Positions 57,877 to 64,000 of a stretch of 64,000 bases of DNA are shown piece by piece. The translations under genes and the position numbers were made by a program. Origin of the DNA: Oligoflexia bacterium. Its GTDB lineage: Bacteria; Bdellovibrionota; UBA1018. The stretch is from the NCBI GenBank assembly GCA_031292385.1, contig JARLHE010000016.1, positions 1 through 64,000 on the forward strand. The letters run 5' to 3'. Positions within the stretch are counted from its first letter, which is position 1. Every line of letters begins with the position of its first letter. The notes under the pieces were generated by a model. The model saw nothing but the letters and a program-made list of their open reading frames with translations. It was not told the origin of the DNA and did not search any database.

Positions 57877-59292
57877 GTGGCACAAGACGGCGAGATCAAT
57901 CGGGATTTGCTCATCGATTCGAGTCGGTACTTCGAGGCGCTGCAGGACGCCCCTGTCTATCTTGAAGCCGGTAAAATTAGGAAATCACGCGGCCTGGTCT
58001 ACGAGGCGCATTTGCCTGGCGCGGCGATCGGTAGTTTTTGTCGAATTCTCTCTTCCAAGGATTTGAGCTCGAGCGAAGGCATCGATGCCGAGGTGATCGG
58101 CTTTCACGATAAGCGCGTGATGCTGATGCCGTTCGAAGAGGCCCACGGGGTGAGCAACGACAGCCTCGTTGTGTTGCGCAACCGATCCTCGAGCGTCAGG
58201 ATCGGAAACGGCTTTCTCGGGCGCGTGATCGACGGCTTGGGCCGGCCCCTCGACGGCAAGGGGCCGCTTTTCGTCAAGGACGAGCCGTTTTTCGAGAGGA
58301 AACTTTACGATTTGCCCGCGCACCCGTTGGAGCGAGAGGTGATCAGTCAGCCCTTGGATCTCGGCGTGCGGGCCATCAATGGCTTGTTGACCTGCGGGAA
58401 AGGGCAGCGTGTCGGCGTCATGGCGGGATCGGGCGTGGGCAAGTCCGTGCTCTTGGGCATGATGGCCCGTCATACGGCAGCGGACGTGAACGTGATCGCG
58501 CTCATCGGCGAGCGAGGCCGCGAGGTCCGTGAATTCATCGAGCGCGACCTGGGGCCCGAGGGCATGAAGCGTTCGGTGGTGGTGGTTTCGACCTCCGATA
58601 AATCGCCTCTGCTGCGCATGCGCGGGGCGTTCCTGGCGACGACCATCGCCGAGCATTTCCGGGACCAGGGAAAAGACGTTCTGTTGCTCATGGATTCGGT
58701 GACGCGTTTTTGCATGGCCCAGCGTGAAATCGGCTTGTCGTTGGGCGAGCCGCCCGCATCGAAGGGATACACTCCCAGCGTGTTTTCCACCTTGCCCAAA
58801 TTGCTTGAGCGGGCGGGGATGGCGCCCAAGCAAGGCAGCATCACGGGGCTTTACACGGTTCTTGCCGACGGCGATGACATGGACGACCCGATCGTCGATG
58901 CCGCGCGATCGATTTTGGACGGCCATATCGTGCTTTCCAGAAAAATCGCGCAAAAGAATCACTTTCCGGCGATCGACATCCTGGCGAGCGCGAGCCGCGT
59001 GATGCGCGCGGTGATCGATTCCGAGCAGGCGCGTTGGGCGGGCCAGATCCGGGAATGGATGGCGCTCTACGCTCAAGCCGAGGATTTGATCAATATCGGG
59101 GCTTATGTTCGGGGAGCGAACCCCAAGATCGACCAAGCGGTCGCGGTGATCGATCGGATCAACGCGTTTTTACGGCAAGGCGTGGATGAGCGCTGCAATT
59201 ACTCCGAAGCGGTGGCGATGATGCACGCGATTTCCCGCAGCGGGGAGGCGTTTCTCGCCTCGCAGGGAAATCAAGGGGCGCCCCGCAGATAG
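57877..59292 (+). CDS. fliI: Flagellum-specific ATP synthase FliI
   Basis: This 471-residue ATPase of the flagellar type III export apparatus starts with GTG at 57877. Walker A is VGVMAGSGVGKSVLLGMMAR, Walker B is DVLLLMDSVTRFCMAQREIG, and the typical ASKGYTPSVFSTLPKLLERA and DPIVDAARSILDGHIVLSRK blocks are present. It is homologous to the F1 beta subunit. The 3' end overlaps the convergent peptidase gene by 22 bp, which separates it from fliJ. Confidence 0.97.
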   Translation: MAQDGEINRDLLIDSSRYFEALQDAPVYLEAGKIRKSRGLVYEAHLPGAAIGSFCRILSSKDLSSSEGIDAEVIGFHDKRVMLMPFEEAHGVSNDSLVVLRNRSSSVRIGNGFLGRVIDGLGRPLDGKGPLFVKDEPFFERKLYDLPAHPLEREVISQPLDLGVRAINGLLTCGKGQRVGVMAGSGVGKSVLLGMMARHTAADVNVIALIGERGREVREFIERDLGPEGMKRSVVVVSTSDKSPLLRMRGAFLATTIAEHFRDQGKDVLLLMDSVTRFCMAQREIGLSLGEPPASKGYTPSVFSTLPKLLERAGMAPKQGSITGLYTVLADGDDMDDPIVDAARSILDGHIVLSRKIAQKNHFPAIDILASASRVMRAVIDSEQARWAGQIREWMALYAQAEDLINIGAYVRGANPKIDQAVAVIDRINAFLRQGVDERCNYSEAVAMMHAISRSGEAFLASQGNQGAPRR

Positions 59293-60491
59293 GTTTTGGG
59301 TACGACGAATGACCAGCCGTTCGTCTTGGGCTGGTTTTCCGCCTCACGCAGATAGTCCGACGAGACCAGGAAGAACCCGCGCTGCGCCGGATCCTGCGTG
59401 ACTTCGCCGTGGTCGTCGAGGCCGACGGTCCCCCAGCTGTTCTTGATGATCAACGCGTCGATCGGATCCGGGGATTGCTGCGAAGTTTCCTTGAGTCCGA
59501 TCGCCAGAACGGCATGGCCTCCCTCGAGCGTTTTGCAGCTGTCGCCGTCGCAATCCTGAGGGGTGAATACGCCGGTTTGCTCCGCCGTCAACTGGTCGGA
59601 GTAGATCAAGAAGGCGATCGGAACGGAAACGCCGTCGCGAAGCGCGGATTCGATGATCCGCATCGCCTGATCGTGCGTGTAGCCCAGTACCGGATTATCC
59701 GAGGTCACGCTGTTGTATTTTCCCGACAGAACCGCGACCTCCTCGTAATTGCCGGGGTTGAAGGCCAGGTACGTGCTCATGAACGTCATCGGAGTGTACG
59801 ATGCGCCTTCGTAAGTAAACGAATCGGCCGGCTGCGGCACCGTGACTCCGAGCGCGTTGAAAAGCTCGGTTCTCAGTAGTTCCGGGTTGGCCTGATACGC
59901 GGCGACTTTGTTCTTGTCGAAAAGGTTCTTCGAGGTGAACGTCTGAAGCCGCTCTTGAAGAGTCGGGTGGATTTCATGACGCTTTCCCTGAGCATCCACG
60001 GCGAACGGGAATTTATATTGGAACGCGGATTCAGGCATCGTGCCGGTGATCGCGAGCTCTCGCAGCGCCATCGTGAGATTCACGTTGCCCTGGGGGTTGA
60101 AAATTTCCTCGACGATCCATTTCAAAAGCCAGCCCAGCGAGCCCGCCTGATCCACTTGCGCGAACAACGGAAGATAGGTGTTGATCATGTAGTACATGTG
60201 ATTCAGGGCAAGGTATTCCGGCGAAAGGGTCACCTTCGTTCCCCGCTTGAGTGACTCGGCTTCCATCAGTCCCGAAAGGCTGTAAGCCCAGCAGAAGCCC
60301 ACATCTCCCTGGTCCTCCACGGCACTGTGAACCACGGGGCCGACTGTTTGCTCGGCCATGAGGGTGTTGTCGTAGCTGGCAGGGGGCGGAGGGGCTTTTC
60401 CCATCGCCAGCGCCGGATGAGTCGGGAGAGCCGCCGCGAGGAAGAGAAACGACGCGGCCAAAGACCAGGAATTACCGTTCAATAGCTTCAT
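59271..60491 (-). CDS. Secreted papain-like (C1 family) cysteine protease inside the flagellar cluster
   Basis: This protein of about 406 residues starts at the ATG 60491, with a signal peptide (WSLAASFLFLAAALPTHPALA region, cleaved near residue 29). The catalytic triad region is complete: the Cys in DQGDVGFCWAYSLSGLMEAE, the His in LEGGHAVLAIGL and the Asn in LIIKNSWGTVG. The mature enzyme begins directly at the catalytic domain, so no long inhibitory propeptide is seen. It is encoded on the opposite strand between fliI and fliJ, with its 3' end overlapping fliI by 22 bp. A function in digestion or envelope processing is inferred. A longer start at 60539 is less likely. Confidence 0.88.
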   Translation of the reverse strand: MKLLNGNSWSLAASFLFLAAALPTHPALAMGKAPPPPASYDNTLMAEQTVGPVVHSAVEDQGDVGFCWAYSLSGLMEAESLKRGTKVTLSPEYLALNHMYYMINTYLPLFAQVDQAGSLGWLLKWIVEEIFNPQGNVNLTMALRELAITGTMPESAFQYKFPFAVDAQGKRHEIHPTLQERLQTFTSKNLFDKNKVAAYQANPELLRTELFNALGVTVPQPADSFTYEGASYTPMTFMSTYLAFNPGNYEEVAVLSGKYNSVTSDNPVLGYTHDQAMRIIESALRDGVSVPIAFLIYSDQLTAEQTGVFTPQDCDGDSCKTLEGGHAVLAIGLKETSQQSPDPIDALIIKNSWGTVGLDDHGEVTQDPAQRGFFLVSSDYLREAENQPKTNGWSFVVPKTYLRGAP

Positions 60492-60663
60492 ACTCGCGCT
60501 CCGATTGACTGGTGGTGAGTCGGGCTCGTGCTTTAACACAGCGCGTAACGCACCGCAATATTATTTGTATCGAGGCATTGTTTTTCATATTCGGCGGGTG
60601 GAGGCATCCAAATAAACTGACAAGGTAGATAAAATAGTGTCAAAGCCGTGGAAGGGAGCATAT

Positions 60664-60687
60664 TTTGCCGAACGCGGTATCGGCAAA
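60664..60687. repeat. Inverted repeat upstream of fliJ
   Basis: TTTGCCGA-N8-TCGGCAAA, perfect 8-bp arms, in the 243-bp divergent region between the peptidase and fliJ, 48 bp before the fliJ ATG. Spacing and symmetry suit a dimeric regulator operator or a weak hairpin. Confidence 0.55.
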
Positions 60688-60734
60688 TCTTTCAGTCTAG
60701 CGCGGGCTGTCTCTTCGGCAGATTCTATTAAAGA

Positions 60735-61238
60735 ATGAAGCGCTTTCTTTTTCAGTTTGCTTCCGTATTGAAGCTCCGCAAGCTGCGCGAGGACGAGGCC
60801 TTGCGCGCGCTCGGTGCCACGCAACGCGCGCTCAGCGCGGCGTTGGAGGAAAAGGCCGCGCTTTTATCGAAATTAAATGAATCGTTGGTTCGTCGCGAGG
60901 CCCTGGGCGCCCGCGGCGGCTCGGTGACGCCCGAGGACTTCCGGGTCGAGCAGGATTTTATCGACGGGCAGAAGTCCCGGCTCGCCCGCCAGGAGCAGAT
61001 CATCATTCGCTCGCAGCGCTCGGTCGAAAAGGCGTTCCGCACTTATCTCAGCGCCCGCAGACAAACGCAGATGCTCGAAAAGCTGCGCGAGCGCCATCTG
61101 GAGAAATTCAAGCAGGACCGCGCCAAGAAGGAACAGCGCGAGCTCGATGACTTGACCGTGATGCGGGCGCGGATGGTGGCCGAAGAGCGGGCGGAAGCCG
61201 AGGAACTGGCAGAGGAAGCGACCGGGGTAGCGAAATGA
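60735..61238 (+). CDS. fliJ: Flagellar export protein FliJ
   Basis: This 167-residue coiled-coil protein opens KRFLFQFASVLKLRKLREDE and has typical helices (SRLARQEQIIIRSQRSVEKA) and a charged tail. FliJ acts as a stalk/escort protein of the FliI ATPase. The stop overlaps the next gene by 4 bp (ATGA). It is separated from fliI by the opposite-strand peptidase, so it needs its own promoter or readthrough. Confidence 0.85.
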   Translation: MKRFLFQFASVLKLRKLREDEALRALGATQRALSAALEEKAALLSKLNESLVRREALGARGGSVTPEDFRVEQDFIDGQKSRLARQEQIIIRSQRSVEKAFRTYLSARRQTQMLEKLRERHLEKFKQDRAKKEQRELDDLTVMRARMVAEERAEAEELAEEATGVAK

Positions 61239-61984
61239 AGGCTGCGCGTCTTTTGATCTTTTTGCTGGGCTCGGCCGGGGTTTTCTTCGGGGGAGCCGCG
61301 TTCGTCGGCGACGGCTCGATTCCGGGCGCGGTGTCGGCGGCGGACGGCGAGACCGTCGGCGCCGGCGCGAGCAAGGCTCCGGTTGCGGCGCAGCCCAAAG
61401 TCGAGCCGAAAGTCGACGAAGTGGCGGTGGATCCGCGCACGGGCCGCGGGGAGGGTTGTTTGACCGATCCTTCGGTTCTCGATGATATCCAGAGTCAGCG
61501 CGACCAGTTGGCGCGCCGTGAAAAGGATCTCGCGGCCAAGGAAGCCGAAATGAAATCCCGCGAGCAGGCGGTGAGCGAGCAAATCAAAAAGCTCGAACAG
61601 ATCAGGGCCGACATCGCGAAGACGGAAGCTTTGCACAAGCAGGATTCGGAAGAGAAGGTCGCCAAGCTCGTCGATATGATGCAGACGATGAGCCCGAAGT
61701 CGGCCGCGAGGGTGATGAGCGAGCTCGACGAAACGCTCGCGGTCGCGACGATGGACAAAATGGAAACCGTCAAGCTCGCCAAGATCATGAACAATTTGGA
61801 GCCGAAGAAATCATCCCGGCTCTCCGAAATTCTGGCTGGAGTCGTCCGGGCCAGAGACGTCGCTGCGGCGGTAGCCGCGCATCCGGATGCGGTGCGCGGG
61901 CCGGCCTCGACGGAACCCAATCGGACGAACACAGGAAATCAGTCCGAGAAGGGAGGTGTGAACAATGATGGACATAATAAATAG
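61235..61984 (+). CDS. MotE-like (MgtE N-terminal-domain) flagellar protein
   Basis: This 249-residue protein has an N-terminal hydrophobic segment (LLIFLLGSAGVFFGGAAFVG), an Ala/Val linker, a coiled coil at about residues 85-140 (KKLEQIRADIAKTEALHKQD) and an MgtE_N-like helical domain at about 145-205 (LVDMMQTMSPKSAARVMSEL, LAKIMNNLEPKKSSRLSEIL). MotE proteins of this design act as chaperones or stabilisers of periplasmic motor components. It is encoded between fliJ and fliK, as is usual in related operons. Confidence 0.8.
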   Translation: MKAARLLIFLLGSAGVFFGGAAFVGDGSIPGAVSAADGETVGAGASKAPVAAQPKVEPKVDEVAVDPRTGRGEGCLTDPSVLDDIQSQRDQLARREKDLAAKEAEMKSREQAVSEQIKKLEQIRADIAKTEALHKQDSEEKVAKLVDMMQTMSPKSAARVMSELDETLAVATMDKMETVKLAKIMNNLEPKKSSRLSEILAGVVRARDVAAAVAAHPDAVRGPASTEPNRTNTGNQSEKGGVNNDGHNK

Positions 61985-63740
61985 ACATAGCGTAGCGGGC
62001 GGCCGATCAAGCGGCCCCGCTATGAAATCGGCATTTCAGGATCCGGTCGCCGAACCCGCGCAGAAGAAAGCGGGCTCGAACGGCGCGGACGAAGCCGCCT
62101 TCGCGAGCGAGCTCAGTCTGCTCGCGGCGGCGGGACAACCTCAGGTGAAGCCCGTGGCCGTACCGGCCGCAGGCGCTGCCCAGGGGCAGCCGAAGCCGGC
62201 TTTGGACTCCGATGCTCCGGCCGTCGCGACGACGGTTTCGGGCGCGCCAGCAGGGAAAGACGCCCCGATGGCGGGCCCTATGGCAGGAATGATGTTGGGA
62301 ACGAGCGCGATTTTGGCGCGCGACGCCCAATCGCTTTTCCAAGGAGAGTCGCAAGCAGGCCTGCCGATTCAGAACACGAAGCAAGCGCCGAACGCAAACT
62401 TGAGCTCGAGCTCGATTCAAAGTGGCGCTACGAACAACGAGAGAATTGCCAACAGTACGAATACTGCGACCGCCATGGCTGGACTTACGCCATGGAGCGG
62501 AGGCGAGGCGGTTCCCGCGGGCCAGCCTAAGCACGCTTCAATGCAAGCGAGCTCGGCGGCGAAGCCGGAAACCGTCACCGATCGCTCCATGAGCACAGCA
62601 TTGCCGAATGAGTTGTCAGCGGCATCGATGCCGGGACATCCTGCAATGTTACAGAGAGGCGAGGTGGAAGCGGGTGCGGACTCACGCATCCCGGTGGCCG
62701 ATTCTCGAAGTGCAGTAGCGAACACGGTTTTGAATTCTCAGGTTCCACTGCAAGGACAGACGTTCCTTGCGTCGGGCGTGAGTGTGCAGCAAAAGTCCAT
62801 GGGAAAAACCGCTCTTTCCGGGAGCGATTTCCTGAGTATGCGTGACATGGTGCAGGCTTCGGGCGCAGGTGCGGGAATGGGAGTCGCAGGAAACAAAGTC
62901 AGCGGCAAAGCCGACGCGGACGCGGGCCTTGGGTCCGAGTCCGGCGCGGGCAAAGGCGGTTTCTCCGGCAGCGGAGAGCAGGCCTTTGGCTTGAAGCTGG
63001 CTGGGGCTCGCTCGGAGCGGGCTCATGCGGACGGCAGGTCCGCCGGACAGGCGGCCGAGTCCGCGATGAGCTCATTGGCCGGCGCCGGCGCGGGGGCGAA
63101 GAGTTCTTTCGCTCTTCCCGCGGCTGCGACGGCGAACCCGGGCATCAGCAATCTGACGGGACACGTGACTCAGGGATCGATGGCGAAGGATCGCTTGAAC
63201 TCCGAGTCGCTGGTCACTCTCGGAATGGGAATTCGCAATATCGCTCCTCAAGGAGGCGGCGAAATCCATTTGAGATTGCATCCCGAAAACCTGGGTGAAC
63301 TGCACTTGAAAGTATTGGCCGACGGAAACCAAGTAGGCCTTCAGATCCAAGCGTCCGACGATCGGGCGCGGAAGATTCTCGAGGAAAGCTTGGGTTCGTT
63401 GCAGGAAAGCCTTGCTTCTCATCAGCTGAGCCTGAAATCCGTGGAGTTCACGGTGGCTCAAGCCGGTGCGGCGCAAGGGGAGTTCCGCGATATGGGCGGT
63501 CAGGGGCAACAATCCCAGACTCAGCACCAATCGCAGCAGCAATCCGTCGGAGGCCAGTGGAGTCCCTCTCAGCAGGGGTTTCGCGATCCTCAAGGCCGCG
63601 ATGGCTGGGGAGAAAGGTCCGGCTCGGGTTCCGTAGCGGGAGCCGGAGGCGGATTCTCTTCGGGTCTCGCGGCGGGCAATGCTTTCAGCGCGCGATCACG
63701 CGTGGCCGCGTCGAATGGGCGGCTTGACGTGATGGCGTAG
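61965..63740 (+). CDS. fliK: Flagellar hook-length control protein FliK
   Basis: The 591 residues are mostly low-complexity Ala/Gly/Ser/Gln-rich, as expected for a secreted ruler. The C-terminal substrate-specificity switch (Flg_hook) domain lies at about residues 420-500: GGGEIHLRLHPENLGELHLK, VLADGNQVGLQIQASDDRAR and LEESLGSLQESLASHQLSLK. The tail is Gln/Gly-rich. GGGAGG precedes the ATG, which overlaps the previous gene by 20 bp. It switches export from hook to filament type. Confidence 0.93.
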   Translation: MMDIINRHSVAGGRSSGPAMKSAFQDPVAEPAQKKAGSNGADEAAFASELSLLAAAGQPQVKPVAVPAAGAAQGQPKPALDSDAPAVATTVSGAPAGKDAPMAGPMAGMMLGTSAILARDAQSLFQGESQAGLPIQNTKQAPNANLSSSSIQSGATNNERIANSTNTATAMAGLTPWSGGEAVPAGQPKHASMQASSAAKPETVTDRSMSTALPNELSAASMPGHPAMLQRGEVEAGADSRIPVADSRSAVANTVLNSQVPLQGQTFLASGVSVQQKSMGKTALSGSDFLSMRDMVQASGAGAGMGVAGNKVSGKADADAGLGSESGAGKGGFSGSGEQAFGLKLAGARSERAHADGRSAGQAAESAMSSLAGAGAGAKSSFALPAAATANPGISNLTGHVTQGSMAKDRLNSESLVTLGMGIRNIAPQGGGEIHLRLHPENLGELHLKVLADGNQVGLQIQASDDRARKILEESLGSLQESLASHQLSLKSVEFTVAQAGAAQGEFRDMGGQGQQSQTQHQSQQQSVGGQWSPSQQGFRDPQGRDGWGERSGSGSVAGAGGGFSSGLAAGNAFSARSRVAASNGRLDVMA

Positions 63741-63768
63741 TTCGCGGGCGTCGATCAAATTATTTGCG

Positions 63769-63791
63769 GCGCGGAGGGGTTCCCTCCGCGC
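63769..63791. repeat. GC-rich hairpin between fliK and the flgD-like gene
   Basis: Perfect 9-bp stem GCGCGGAGG / CCTCCGCGC with a 5-nt loop. Only an A-rich stretch follows, so it is a weak or non-canonical terminator at best. Confidence 0.55.
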
Positions 63792-63840
63792 TCGAATAAA
63801 AATACGGGGATTTTCAACGGATTTTGGCTTGGGGGTAATC

Positions 63841-64000
63841 GTGGCTGACGTAGGAAGCGTGAATTCATTTGCGGCGGCGGCTCAGGAAGGCGCGAGTTTG
63901 GGCGCGAAGGGCCAGAAGGACCGCAAAGAGCCGGATAGCGGAACGCAGTTCGGCGACGTGTTGAAGCGCATGCAGGCCCAGTATGGCGCCAAAGCCGAAA
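63841..64000 (+). CDS. flgD: Start of a flgD-like gene (hook capping), truncated by window
   Basis: A GTG at 63841, preceded by TTGGGGGT, opens a frame that runs to the window end (53 codons: ADVGSVNSFAAAAQEGASLG, then KEPDSGTQFGDVLKRMQAQY). It lies directly after fliK, where flgD is normally found. The visible part is only the variable N-terminal secretion region, so the call rests on position more than on sequence. Confidence 0.55.
   Translation, partial: MADVGSVNSFAAAAQEGASLGAKGQKDRKEPDSGTQFGDVLKRMQAQYGAKAE

Noticed and set aside
57985-59136. 383-codon minus-strand frame under fliI
   Set aside because: Antisense shadow of the highly conserved fliI gene.
60585-60824. 79-codon minus-strand frame across the fliJ start
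   Set aside because: It overlaps the fliJ N-terminus antisense and has no supporting ribosome-binding site or homology.
1-64000. CRISPR arrays, tRNA and rRNA genes, complete insertion sequences, prophage genes
   Set aside because: No regularly spaced repeats, no tRNA-like T-loop with matching acceptor stem, no transposase or phage structural genes were seen on reading both strands.

Overview
The window comes from a GC-rich, motile Gram-negative bacterium. Several traits point to the Bdellovibrionota or a neighbouring deltaproteobacterial-type lineage: many outer-membrane-type lipoproteins (LpoB-like, COG3014-like, YbgF-like), an Mla-type lipid transport operon, paired Get3/ArsA-like ATPases, a Tad-type secretin and ATPase, and a flagellar cluster led by a large TPR protein and a sigma-54 activator. 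No rRNA or other clean phylogenetic marker lies in the window, so this placement is an inference. I saw no rRNA gene, tRNA gene, CRISPR array, prophage or complete insertion sequence.

Layout. 1-8.0 kb (minus strand): an MFS transporter cut by the window edge, a GH15 glucoamylase/trehalase-type enzyme, and a tightly packed run of PAP2 phosphatase, GshA-type glutamate-cysteine ligase, TPR protein and two ArsA/Get3-like ATPases. 8.1-17.4 kb: envelope lipoproteins, an orphan PotD-like binding protein, TrmB, flagellin with a sigma-28-like promoter, an M1 aminopeptidase with a HEAT-like tail, and a Dph6-like PP-loop enzyme. 17.5-30.1 kb: a histidine kinase/NtrC-type regulator pair, a secreted PHB-depolymerase-like esterase, glutamate dehydrogenase, Ddl, an MFS transporter, a frameshifted HNH nuclease gene studded with a 14-bp palindrome, a methyltransferase and topoisomerase I. 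30.2-40.9 kb: DprA, a LysM protein, a YbgF-like protein, a DUF4911-like protein, TldD, and a reduced Tad/Flp-type set (TadB/C-like protein, CpaF, CpaC) with two unusual companions. 41-45.5 kb: a 41-residue basic protein, MetK, a 178-nt nested palindrome, a receiver-less sigma-54 activator, and two divergent four-helix-bundle genes around a 30-bp-arm palindrome. 45.6-48.7 kb: an MlaE-MlaF-MlaD operon with a lipoprotein.

48.9-64 kb is the flagellar basal-body and export cluster. A textbook sigma-54 promoter precedes a TPR protein and a sigma-54 activator. Then follow flgB-flgC-fliE-fliF-fliG-fliH-fliI, an oppositely oriented secreted papain-like protease, fliJ, a MotE-like gene, fliK and the start of a flgD-like gene. 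Together with the distant sigma-28-type flagellin promoter this suggests a sigma-54 then sigma-28 flagellar hierarchy.

The least explained parts are the palindrome-rich loci (25.9-26.9, 42.6-42.8 and 44.5-44.6 kb), the protease inside the flagellar operon, and the short basic protein before metK.
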